DNA from: Tetrapyrgos nigripes
Lineage: Eukaryota; Basidiomycota; Agaricomycetes; Agaricales; Campanellaceae
Assembly: GCA_013368315.1 (NCBI GenBank)
Contig: JAACJM010000002.1
Location: 186,001-250,000, forward strand
DNA: 64,000 bases
Direction: 5' to 3'
The notes beneath the pieces were generated by a model. It worked only from the letters and a program-made list of their open reading frames with translations. It had not been told where the DNA came from and made no database searches. Below, piece after piece: positions 21,993-32,708 of this stretch. The stretch's first letter is position 1. Each line of letters begins with the position of its first letter. A program made the translations under genes and the position numbers.

Positions 21993-23580
21993 CAGTGGCC
22001 AAAAAAATTGTCCACATGTTTGGCACTTTTGGAAAGATTGCTGATTTAAGAGCTATTGAGCAGAAATCTCAAAACCTGGCTGGTGGTAGCAAGAAAGCCT
22101 TTGATTAGAGCTACAATAATCTGTCTGTTTTGTCTTATTTGGCCACATATCTGTGGAGTTATGATTGATTTAAAATTGTATGTCATTTGGACAATTTTTT
22201 GAGTTGCCACTTCAAAATCATTATTGCAATAACCTGATGTGTTATACATGATGTCATGGGTGGAGCTGTACAGTAATGTGATGTATACACCACAATGATG
22301 TCATAGCTGCCAGCTGGAGCATACATAGCAACATACAGATGCTCTACAGCTTCTATGAAAATCATGGGGTCCCTCATATCAGCTCTCTCCTCCAAACTGC
22401 CCCTCCCTCTATCAAAATTTCAGCTCAGACTGAAGTATGAAAGCAGAGTGTTGCTTTTATAGGTAGAGAGACATAGCACTTTAGAAAGTTAATACACAGC
22501 TGAAAAATGGCCACCTCTGGATCAACTCCCATATTATTAATGCTTTCCAGGATTTTGTTACTTAAGATGGTCATATAGTGTTTGCAATCTATCTTCCCCT
22601 TCATCTGGGCCATTTTTACTGCTTACTGTTGCCCCATACCCTACCCCATCATGTCATTTTCTCTCTCAAATGTCATCATTTCTGTCACATCTTGCTGTAC
22701 CATGAATTTATCTCTCTTTTCTCACACATGCTGGGGCATATTTGCCCCAAAATAATTGGTTTTGGTCTTATCTGAGAAAATAACCCACTTCTAGCCTTCT
22801 ACAGCCCGGTCTTTTTACATCTGTGCAAACTTCAAGTGAGCCTTGCTGCAAGTCACTGTAAGTTTGCACTTGTTCTGTGTTTTGGAGATTGCCACAAGAC
22901 ATTTTCAGGAATGTTTTGGCTGTTATAGGTTGGGACAGGTTGTCCAAGAAGAGCCTTGATGTTTCAGGCCACTTGTGTAGCAATCTGGCTTTACCAGAAT
23001 GGATTTTTTTCCAATCTAACCTCTTCACAAGTAGAGAGCCTCCTAGGACACCCTGCTGTATTGTTCTCATTGTCTGTATTTGTCTTTTAAGCCACAAAAG
23101 CAACTCTTGGCTTCCATACTCCAGTCTGAGCTGCAATTTTTGCAGATGGAGAGGCAGTTAAGAGGAGAGAGTAGAGATTGTCTTTCTGGGCTGATATGAG
23201 GGACCCCATGATTTTCATAGAGGCTGTAGAGCATCTGTATGTTGCTATGTATGCTCCAGCTGGCAGCTATGACATCATTGTAGTGTATACATTACAATAC
23301 TGTACAGCTCCACCCATGACATCATGTATAACACATCAGGTTATTGCAATAATGATTTTGAAGTGGCAACTCAAAAAATTGTCCAAATGACATACAGTTT
23401 TAAATCAATCATAACTCCACAGATATTTGGCCAAATAAGACAAAACAGACAGATTATTGTAGCTCTAATCAAAGGCTTTCTTGCTACCACCAGCCATGTT
23501 TTGAGATTTCTGCTCAATAGCTCTTAAATCAGCAATCTTTCCAAAAGTGCCAAACATGTGGACAATTTTTTTGGCCACTG
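21993..23580 (-). mobile_element. Tc1/mariner-like element with ~390-bp terminal inverted repeats
   Basis: The element starts CAGTGGCCAAAAAAATTGTC and ends with its reverse complement, bordered by TA (21991-21992, 23581-23582). The inverted repeats run 21993-22383 and 23191-23580 with only scattered differences. CAGTGGCC termini with TA target duplication are characteristic of fungal Tc1/mariner elements. The ~800-bp interior holds a decayed minus-strand transposase. Arms this long suggest a foldback-like rearrangement of an element with originally short TIRs. Confidence 0.85.
22425..23136 (-). pseudogene. Decayed Tc1/mariner transposase
   Basis: In shifting minus-strand frames one finds VIFSDKTKTNYFG (the Tc1 DDE first-Asp motif, usually VIFSDETK-N-FG), a following HV-stop-EK where W is expected, then MAQMKGKIDCKHYMTILSNK and NMGVDPEVAIFQ, matching the GYM-x-x-I-x-G-x-x-D...Y-x-x-IL...P-x-x-x-IFQQDN region. 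The DNDPKH catalytic block and the N-terminal helix-turn-helix domain are not recognisable. Multiple stops and frame changes make it inactive. Confidence 0.75.
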
Positions 23581-23881
23581 TATACATATAGCTATGAGTG
23601 AGATTATTCCTGCGGTGTACGTCCTCTGTCACTTTCACTATCTATCCCTCTTTCTTTCGCTCTCTTTCTCATCTCCTTCATCCCCTTCATCTAGACATCA
23701 ACTAATCATCACTAGTGTCAATCTAGACCAAAACCTTTCCTCCTCCAGAGACCTCGTTATAATTCTCCTCTCCATTCTTGCCATTGTCCTTGTCATAGAG
23801 GTGTCTATATACAAATTGCGCAGCGCACTTCTTCAGACACATTGAAGGGAAGGGTGTTGTGGTATTCATCTACTTATTACA

Positions 23882-23985
23882 AGGCCGAATGAAATGAAGG
23901 TGAGTTCTTTACACTCCATTTCCGTGTGTGGCTATGTCGAATCTATCCCTGCTTTTCCTGTTCATCAATTCCTAAAACTCCTTTG
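23882..23985 (+). repeat. Dispersed repeat family R1, copy C
   Basis: Third copy of the ~95-bp repeat (see 2478); closest to copy B, sharing the CTGCTTTTCC and ATTCCTAAA tail as well as the core. Confidence 0.75.
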
Positions 23986-23999
23986 TTTTGGAACTGTGA

Positions 24000-25026
24000 T
24001 TGCTGAGGTATGCCACATCAATGCTGTGTGCTTACTCATCAGTCACTGCTTTCTTCTGTTCCTTTGTGAAAGCCCACTGAAAGCTCGCAAACGATCGATG
24101 TCTAAAGTATGTGCATCGTATATGGTATTCTTCAGATCATAATCTTTGTATATAAGTCAAAAAATTGAGATTTCTCCCATGTTATCAAAGGAAGACATCT
24201 GTATCACTATCTAGCACACTGCAGTTATGGTTATCTGTCTGTCATCACTGCGAGGCCTGCAATGTTGGAGCTGGAGTACCTGAGGTGTTGGGGGACCTCT
24301 TTTATTTCATTTAGGTGTTTCTGGTGGCTTTTGGAAAACCAACAGAGGCCAATTTTATCTGGTGGTACCTTTAGACCTTTCTGCTCCTCAAAAGACAATC
24401 TACACTTCTACCTTCCTTTCTTGAAATTATTTTCTGCATCAGTGACAGCTACAGCCCAAAACAGACTCTGAGGGAGAAGGACTGGGGCAGATGCCATAAA
24501 CGCCTAAGCGCCCTTGACACATCTTTTGACAGGACATAGCTGATAGTTGCACTTCCCTATAGGTTACTGACCAATAAAAATTGTCAATAAATAGTTGAAA
24601 TTTCTTTTTGCAGGCATTCTCACCAAGTTCTCACCCAACTTTACAGTTTCTCAGCATCTGACCATCTTCCTGGGTCATCCCCAGCTGCTATCCACTACTT
24701 GTTGGCACCAATAATGTTGGTTTTGGGTCAGTAAATGCTTAATGTAGGTCAGTAGTTCACTTTGTCTATAATACAAACTTAACTTTGATTGCAACTTTTT
24801 GAGCAATGACATAATCCTAGTCTGAGCCCAGGCTCAAAGCCTGAGCTGGCCCAAGCCTGACTCTACTGAGGGCTTAGGGCCATGCTTGGATTCTTGGTGA
24901 GCCTGAGCCCTACAAAGCCCAACCCAAGCCTGAGCTTTGAGCCCAAGCCCAGCCCACACATCACTACTTCCCTATACATGGTGTGTCACATGCATTCTAT
25001 TCTTTCTCGTTTGGTCAACCAATAAC
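24000..25026. other. Stretch without a recognised gene
   Basis: Only short frames. The segment 24828-24970 is an array of AAGCCTGAGC-like words (annotated separately). Nothing else was recognised up to the hAT left end. Confidence 0.4.
24828..24970. repeat. AAGCCTGAG / GAGCCC word array, likely hAT end remnant
   Basis: About a dozen variants of GCCTGAGC and AAGCCC in both orientations occur in 140 bp, ending near CACACATCACTA. Read on the minus strand the end is TAGTGATGTGTGGGCTGGGC, the sort of terminus plus subterminal word repeat seen in hAT elements. No partner end was found nearby. Confidence 0.35.
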
Positions 25027-28000
25027 TAGGGCTCCTATCGGATCGGATGATTCAGTGCCATCCGAGCGATTGCTAGCTTCGGATTCGGATGCGGATGGTG
25101 CTCTTCCTCCTCCACCATCCGACGGATGGCATCCGACCAATCCGGAGATGATCTGCGGATGGAGAGCCCAATGCTGGAGGTTTCAGAAATACTATATTGT
25201 ACTATTACTACAGCCGCAAATAGTATATTTGGCTCCAACAGACAGCATGAATCCTTCATAGCACTGAATGATTTGAGTGTTTTGCGAACACTGGCGCTCC
25301 GATATTGAAGGCTCAGAATCCTAGACACATACTATTCTATTCTCTGATTTCTTATCTTTTCTCTTGAACTCATATCCCTGGCTTATTTTCAACTCCATTC
25401 TTAGCTAGTACTAACTAATCAAGTCAGGTTCAGCATTCAGGTGAGTGGATTTAACGATGAGCAATCATACCGCTACTCAAAATGGTCAAACATGACTGCC
25501 CCGATCCCACACTCGTGCTTCCTGAAGGTTCAAGACACCAACCAAAGCGAAAACAACGCCCAGATGGCAGCGAAGATGCCACATCACCCCCTACACACCA
25601 GCCTCGTGGTACAAAAGCACGCAAAACAAATGGAATGTTCACACCCAGTGACGCACACCCAGAAGAAGTAACTGAGCCTGCCCAGACCTTAGGCTCTTCA
25701 TCTGCAACAGCTCGAAATCCTACTCCTACTCCTACTACAAATCCTACTCCTACTCCTACCCCCACAACAAATCTCACCCCAGCTCCCATACCTGTCACAA
25801 CACCCACAGTTATTGAAGTAGACAATGAGGAAACAGAAACTACAGGCCTCAAGCATCGGCTCAGTATGCCTGGCCGTCCCAAATCTTTGTGTGTGGCAGA
25901 CCATCCTCAATTTCAGTCCAAGGAGTCCCTTGTGTATACGTTCTTGATAATGGTGGAACCCGAACATGAGGAGGGAAAGCTTGTATCCTGTGAAATGGCG
26001 TGTGCATTTTATAGCGCCAAGAAGCTGCCAGAAAAGAAGTGGAAATGGAATGCCAGTGGAAGAGGGTCAACAAGTAATTTTTTAAATCACTTCAAAGCAA
26101 AACATACCAATGTCTGGGCTGCTCGAAACACTGAAGATATGTCTGCTCGCTTCCCAAATCGCTCCATGACTCCAGAAGAGGGATCTACACAGCAGCTGAC
26201 GTTGCATTCGTGGACAAACAAAGTGAGTACAATGCAAAACAATTTACAAGATCATAGTAACTCACTGTTGTAACAGGCGTTTGACTTTCCCATGGCAGAT
26301 CGGCTGTTAGCTGAGTGGATGGTTCTGGGTTGCGAAGAATTTTTGGAGGTGGAAAATCAAGCTTTTCGTCAATTCGTTACCCATCTCTGTCCTGCTTATG
26401 GCGCTAAAATGGTGAAGGCGGATGCTGTGAAGAATCATATTCATGGACAGTACGAAAAGGCAGAGATACGGTTGAAGGAATATCTGAAGGTGTGTCCTAC
26501 ATCAATACGAAGAGTTTTTAATACTTATACGAGATATAGAATGCACCTGGAAAGAAAGCTTTTGCTGCTGATGCATGGACATCCAACAATAACCTCGCAT
26601 ACTTGGCTATTGTTGTTTCCTTCATCACTGAAGAATGGGAAATGGCATCACTACTCTTCGACTTCCCACATCTCAAAGGACAACATACCGGAAAAAATAT
26701 GGCGGAATTGCTTGCAAAAAAGATTATTGATTACGGTCTGGCTGATGATGTGAGTATACGCACTATTGCAATATTATTACTCGTGTACTCACTTGACGGG
26801 CAGTTCAGTGCACTAGCTGCTGATAATGCTAGCAATAATGACACTCTCCGTCAGGAACTGGCCTCAATTCTCAATGAAGCAAGTCAGCGTACCTGGTATG
26901 ACCCCGAGGAAATGACTGTTCGTTGTCTTCCTCATGCAATCCATCTCGCTGTTCGGTCCTTCTTGATTGAGCTAAAGGCAGTTGGTGACAATGATATTGA
27001 CCCTAATCAGGTAGAGACCCCTGGTAGTGCTGGCCTGGGAAAGAATCCTGAGGAGACAGCAGAGGAGGTGACAGTACAAGATGAGGGGATGGCTGAGATG
27101 TCAGATGCAGAGCTGTTGGCAGCTCAGGCAAAAGACGGTGTCGACGTGACAGTTGTGGTCCAAAAGGTATGTGCACTGCCGCCTTTACAAACGTGCATCA
27201 GAACTGACCTTGCTCATTAATATTTATAGATCCGTCAAATCTCTAAACTAACACGTTCGTCACCACAACGGTCAGAGGAGTTCCGTAAGACAATTAGCAT
27301 CGTCAACGCTATCAGCAACCCCTGCGTGAAGCTGCGACTGCTCAACCTTATCCTTGACATTATTACAAGATGGAACTCGACTTATTTCATGGTCAAGCGG
27401 GCTAAAGAACTTCGTGCTGTTTGTATCTTCTATTTCTCATTGCAAGTACCTTACTGACACAATCTATACAGGCTATTGATGAGTTATGTATCCGGAATGA
27501 CCTGTACAAAAAATACAAGATCAGCTCTGAGGAATGGGAGGTTGTAGATGTGATTGTTGAATTTTTAGAGGTATGTCTTCCCCAACGACTGGCAGTCCGA
27601 GCTGCACTCAAACATCTCTTTCAGATATTTCGCAACTGCTCAGAGAAAATGTCAACCGGCAACTTTCCTACTCTCTCCGCCTCTCTCCTTGTTTATGTTA
27701 AGCTCATGAATGCCGTCAATAAATTCATGGAATCTGACACTGCGAAGAGGAATGCAAGTGTGTGGGCAGGGCTTTTCGCATGTAAAGAGAAGCTGGAGAA
27801 GTACTATGACAAGTCAACATATGAGTCGCACTACTACTACGCTGCAGCAGGTATGTGACCATATTCTTACTACCAGCATAAAGTCTTTCACTAAATCAAT
27901 TCTACAGTGCTAGATCCTCGCCTCAAACACAAATTGTTTGATGCTAATCCCAATCTTTTCACAAGAGACTGGCGCCACCGAATGGAGACTGCTTTCAGGG

Positions 28001-28685
28001 AGTGTCTCAGTTTATACAGCACTGCCGTTCCTTCCTCCAGGGCCACTCCCTCGACTGCAACTCAAACTCCTTCCGTCTCCAACACCAACGCCAGCTCTAT
28101 TGACGACCTTTTCAATGATGAGTCACTGCTCGGTTCTTCAGCCAGTTCACTGAGTGCTACTGAGACAGCTGACGAAGAATATGCACGTTATCTTAGAGAT
28201 CAAACTATTATCAGCGTAGATTGTCTGCAATTTTGGAAGATGAGCTGCCAGTCTTATCCAAGACTGGCTGCATATGCTAGAGATGTCCTTGCTATTCCAG
28301 GTATGTCTTTTGGGTCTGTAACTTCTATATTATCTGAAATCGGGCATCCGCAGGGTCTTCAGTCTCTGTTGAGCGAGTACTTAGTGTTGGCAGAGATCTG
28401 ATTGGCCTTCACAGGCACTCGCTGAGTGCCAAAACCAGCAGTGAGCTTATGATCCATCGTAGCATACTGGTATTTGAAGGTGGCCTTACTGCAAACTATG
28501 TACCAAAGTAAATAGTATTTTAATGGTTCTGCTACGCTGATTATACTGTAAAAAGATGGTCTCATCCGGCGATCATCCGTCGGATGGTCGGATAGCATCG
28601 GGAGATGCGGATTGTGGATTTGTGGACCACCCATCCGAGCGGATAGCATCCGAATCCGATACAATCCGATCCGATAGGAGCCCTA
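25027..28685 (+). mobile_element. Complete hAT-superfamily DNA transposon
   Basis: The termini TAGGGCTCCTATCGGATCGG (25027) and its reverse complement (ending 28685) match over about 22 bp. Inside each end lies a cluster of CATCCG/CGGATG words (25050-25160, 28560-28665), the subterminal repeats that hAT transposases bind. Between them is one intact transposase gene. No exact 8-bp target duplication is visible (CCAATAAC against GCACCAAC), so the flanks have drifted or rearranged. A deletion derivative lies at 18387-19075. Confidence 0.85.
25482..28511 (+). CDS. hAT transposase with BED-like finger and hATC domain
   Basis: Nine exons splice in frame to 863 aa plus stop: 25482-26222, 26277-26489, 26540-26749, 26804-27166, 27230-27418, 27472-27570, 27625-27850, 27908-28300, 28354-28511. 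Order of domains: basic/Pro-Thr-rich N-terminus with a (PTPT) repeat, a zinc-finger-like segment with KWKWNASGRGSTSNFLNHF and KAKH, the RNase H-like core starting at FAADAWTSNNN (first catalytic Asp), ALAADNASNND (second Asp), CLPHAIHLAVRSF (C-x-x-H of the hAT insertion), RWNSTYFM, YYYAAAVLDPRLKHKLF, and the dimerisation region LQFWKMSCQSYPRLAAYARD then LAIPGSSVSVERVLSVGRDL. Every intron is GT-AG and removal keeps the frame, so the gene is potentially functional. The last intron falls inside the hATC block. Confidence 0.9.
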
Positions 28686-29529
28686 GCACCAACGTCATCG
28701 CTCTGAATGTTACCAATACCGCCGTTCCAACTTCCAATCCAGCAGGACTACTCGTCTCTGCAGACTTCTTCTACACTGACGGCACCAGTTCTCACATCGT
28801 TAGTGACTCTTCTTGGCGCTTTATAGCTCCGACTATTCCAGTCGGTTTCCAGAGCCCTACTTTCGACGATTCGCGCTGGTCTACTGCAATTTCTCAGGTT
28901 GGCTATGCCAGCTCTCCCTGGGGAGCTATCACTATATCCCCACTCGTCGTCGGAAATACTGTCACATTCGCTTCCTCACAGTTCATATGGACCAACGAGC
29001 TCCCCGGTCCCGGACAAGATGTCCCTGCAGGTCGTCGAGCCTTCCGTCGTACCATCACACTCAGTCCATCCACCGTATCCGTCTCTGTAGAGATTCTCCT
29101 CACAGTAGACAATGAATTCTCTCTCTACGTTAACGGTCGCTTCATTGGTTCTGGAACCGATTGGGAAGTTGCTTCGAGATTTGCGGTGAATGATATCCAG
29201 GGCCGAATGTAGAGGTTGCGGTTTTCGCTGTTAATGCGTTACCGGGGCCTGCTGGGGTTTTGGCTTCGATCAAGTTGGTGGAGCAGCAGATTTTGGGATG
29301 TCCTACTGCGGTGAATGTGGTGTCGGACAGTCAGTGGAAGGCTTTCAGTGGGACTCCGCCGGTTGGGTTTCAGGTTGCTGGCTTTGATGACTCCAGATGA
29401 CCTCCTGCGGTCGCGGAGGGAAACGTGAGTTCGTCTCCTTGGAGCAATGGTGTCACTATACCAACCGGGACTACTCCTGCTGGTACTCCCATCCCCGGTG
29501 CTCCAGGCGGCCCCGCACGTCACGTCTAA
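28686..29529 (+). pseudogene. Broken secreted-type beta-sandwich (carbohydrate-binding-like) gene
   Basis: The frame encodes two repeats of one module. Repeat 1 has WRFIAPTIPVGFQSP, FDDSRWSTAI and SPWG, then FRRTITLSPS and FSLYVNGRFIGSGTDW; repeat 2 begins WKAFSGTPPVGFQ and DDSR, then SSPWSNGV. VNG-x-x-IG and W-x-x-A patterns are typical of galactose-binding-like beta-sandwich domains. The 5' part is missing because the hAT end abuts the first codon seen. A one-base deletion near 29203 shifts the frame, and a TGA at 29398-29400 stands where repeat 1 has Trp (DDSRW). The remainder reads to TAA at 29529. Three lesions make it a pseudogene; the original function is inferred only from fold-like features. 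Confidence 0.7.
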
Positions 29530-29739
29530 CGTGGAGAATGACCTGGCATTGCAATCGGCTTTAAAACAAACGTCTGTAAATTCTGTGAATTCTGTATGAA
29601 GATTACATAGGCCACTACCGTTTCTCGTGTAGTTGTTCAAGCTCGATATGATTTGTAAACATGTAGTCCTATTTCACATTGTCAATGTCATGTATTATTC
29701 CAGAAACCCACTGAATCGCGAGTAGATACTAGGAACCGT

Positions 29740-31289
29740 CTAAACATAAGCCGGCCCAAGCGGTTGAGGATGAGGAATCCTTTGGAATACCGTCGACGGT
29801 TTGAGGAGGAAGGAGATTTCACTTCCGTCGCCCTACAGACACAGAGAGACATGGGCGTTAGTTAACCTCAGGTACATATCAGTTACACACGAGGAACTCA
29901 CAATCATATTCGCAGGGAACCCAATATCAAACGCTGGGGCCTCGCTCTCCAAGAACTTGATTTGCTCTGGGGTCAAGGAAATGTTGAGAGCCTCGATATT
30001 CTGCTCCAGGTGCTCGATTTTACGACCACCGATGATGGGGAACACATGCGTAGTCTTGTGCATGATGTAGGCGATGGCGACTGAGAGCGGAAGAGATAAG
30101 AAAAAATCAGTACGGCTATTGGCTGTGAAAAAAATGTGGATGTAGACGCACCGGAAGTAATAGACTTTGCGCCCACTTCTTTCGCAACTTTCTCGAGGGC
30201 CCTGGAAATCTTCACCTCAGCCGGAGACCGTTTCCAGTCTCTTCCCATCATGGTGCGTCCTTTCTCTCCAGTAGACTCCCTACGGGCCTCTTCTTCGTCG
30301 GTCATCAGTTTACCACCGCCTATAACGCCCCAGGGGGCAAGCGCCATGCCTAGAACAAAATGAAACGTTGTTAGTAACCTCCTAGACTTGAAAAGTGTAT
30401 ATAGGGCTAAATACCATTTGCACGAGCCATAGGAACGATATCTCGTTCAAAAGAACGGTCCGTGATACTCCATCCGCCTTGATACACAACAAATGGCGTT
30501 TTCCCGTTCCACTTGGCGTACTGATTGGCTTGGGAGACGATCCAAGCCGGCGTGTCAGAGATACCCTACAGAAACGCCACATAAGCAGTGAGTACATTGA
30601 GGACCAAAACTATGGAGACGACTCACGAGGTACATTACTTTTCCCGAGACAACGAGATTATGCAAAGCGTCCATGATTTCTTCGATAGAGGTATCCCAGT
30701 CCCACCAATGCACATAAAAGATATCGATGTAGTCGGTGCGGAGCTTCTTCAAACTATCTCTGAGAGAAATCTGCATTGACTTGACATTGTTCCCGACGTA
30801 GTTGGTGGTTTGTTTGACTTGAGGATCCATGTTCTTGTAACCATGGGTGTACTGTAAAACCTTCGCGTTAAACCGTGTATAGTGACCTCGACGATGCACG
30901 AACCTTGGTAGCCAAGATAATCTGATCACGGACCCCACGCAGCTCCATCCATTCTCCAATGAACTGTTCCGAGGTTTCATCCTGGCTGCATGACATAAAG
31001 GACCAAGGTGAGACTTTGGTCTAGGATGACACGGTACGAAAAAGACGTACTAGCTGTTTGCAGTGTCAATGAAGTTTCCTCCCTTTTCGAAGAAGGCATC
31101 TAAGAGCTTGAAGCTTTCTTCCTTCGACATAGACCCCATGAAGTCGTTCCATTTGTCGCCAATGCTCATGGCGCCGAGGCAAAGTGGTGAGACACGGATG
31201 CCAGCTCGGGGAGACAGCACTCTATGGACTCCAAGAGGAGTGGCTGGCTTGGGGTGAGTGTCTTGGAAGGATTTTCGGTCTGTAGGCAT
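29740..31289 (-). CDS. Aldo-keto reductase (aryl-alcohol dehydrogenase type)
   Basis: Seven exons join in frame to 388 aa: 31289-31051, 30985-30904, 30851-30627, 30565-30415, 30349-30152, 30080-29902, 29832-29740. The AKR tetrad is present: Asp in FIDTANSYQ, Tyr in the same motif, Lys in IILATK and His in [16 protein letters not shown] near the N-terminus and [23 protein letters not shown] and [17 protein letters not shown] later complete the barrel and the NADPH-binding loop. The last exon, starting [11 protein letters not shown] and ending PLGPAYV, matches the usual C-terminus of fungal AAD/norsolorinic-acid-reductase-like members. Expected reaction: NADPH-linked reduction of aromatic aldehydes or ketones, cytosolic. 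The ATG at 31289 is preferred over one 22 codons upstream because it fits family length. Confidence 0.9.
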
Positions 31290-31863
31290 AGTTATCGAGT
31301 AGAGGTGAGACAACTTTTGAGCTTGAAATATAAAGATTGGATGAGTCTCACTCACCTTAAATACCCAGCAGCATCCGACAACGTCGCCTCCTTAGAAACG
31401 TCCAAGACGAAAGCATACGTACGTCTGTATTCTTGAGGAATGCCGAGCGTAACACAAGAACTTCAGAGTACGCGTATGCGACGATGAATGGGTGAAAGAA
31501 CCGACGGCGAATGATACGAATCAGGAAAGCGGATGACTAACTGTCGTGACCAAACTTTTCAGCCTCGGGATGTACTTATTATTCCCGAAGGCCTATGGCT
31601 TCACACCTTCGGCATTCCACAAATTACTTAGCTATCTTCACTTACCAACCCTTTCAGACAGCCGCTTTGCTGTCTGTCTTAGCCGACTTAACCTACTAGA
31701 GCTTACTGGGCGATCGAGAATAGCTTACCAAGATAGATATAATTAAGCTCAGAATAGTATAAAAAGCTAGCTGTAAAAGTACGTAAAAAATCAGAATCTC
31801 CTGGTAACCTCAATCTAATCGGATAAAAATATGGCAATATCTCACAAACGTGACTTTACCTGG

Positions 31864-32094
31864 TCCGCGCGTTCTTTTTTCTTTTCTTTTTGACTGGGGA
31901 AAGATGCCACTGCTTCGCATGTCAATTTACGAGGCCTGTAGTAGCACATCGTAGGGTGAAGGTGAAAGGACTTATGAAAATCCGATGCGACTTGGGCTAT
32001 GTCATTGTTTGTTCATGGTTGACTACAGCTTGGGTCGGATCAAAAAGCCGACGGCATCCTCGTTCCGCGCGTTCTTTTTTCTTTTCTTTTTGAC
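31864..32094 (+). repeat. 31-bp direct repeat, two copies 200 bp apart
   Basis: TCCGCGCGTTCTTTTTTCTT followed by TTCTTTTTGAC occurs identically at 31864-31894 and 32064-32094. The intervening ~170 bp is unique here. Exact identity suggests a recent duplication or an insertion flanked by a long direct repeat. Confidence 0.7.
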
Positions 32095-32324
32095 GACAAA
32101 AGCTCTTCTCCTCAACAGTTCTCTCCAGAAAGGATCCAAAATGAGGATATCTACGTTGGCACTACAACCGAAAGAAACAGGGAGGACTTCATCAGAGCTC
32201 CGTAGCACTAACATTACTTTGACACAAGTCAATCAAAGTACTGCTATACCTTTCAGGTCTTCCCAACCTTGACTCTCATTCTGTCTTGCCACTTACTAGG
32301 GGGGGGAGGGTCAGAGTTCAACGA

Positions 32325-32530
32325 TTCAGAATCGGAGCAGAATCGAATCGCGGGGTGCCAGAGCCGCTTCACCCAGAATCGTCGATTGACCTGGTCGATT
32401 CACCTTTCGATTCACCTCGACGATTCTCCGCAGCGGGCATTGTGTAAATTTCTTGGACGAACCGGTGCTGGATCCAGACCGTTTCACGAATTGCGAATCG
32501 GTGTCTGGATCAAAGCCAGAATCGTCTATT
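32325..32530. repeat. GAATCG/CGATTC word array
   Basis: About eleven GAATCG or CGATTC words occur in 200 bp, in both orientations, a density unlike the surroundings. This resembles the subterminal arrays of hAT-type elements, but no matching end was found. Confidence 0.4.
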
Positions 32531-32708
32531 GCTCCGTGCTAATCCTTTTCAAAGGATCGCCCCCTGAAGAATCAAGGCATCAGCGAGGTGTTCCGACATA
32601 GTCGCGTCGGGCAGGATAAAAATACTAGGGCATCTAGACCAAAAGCATACTAACCTTGAACCTATATAAGATGTAGCTCAGCCCTGTCGATTCTGTCCCG
32701 AATCCATC

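Larger units (their letters stand above)
31360..32700. other. Intergenic stretch with repeats, no gene
   Basis: It contains two copies of a 31-bp sequence (31864-31894, 32064-32094) and a GAATCG-rich array (32325-32530). The end of the segment is the upstream region of the FAD oxidoreductase gene; TATATAAG at 32660-32667 is a plausible TATA box 42 bp before the ATG. No coding exon is supported. Confidence 0.45.

Noticed and set aside
27402..27611. Minus-strand frame within the hAT gene
   Set aside because: Antisense shadow of transposase exons.
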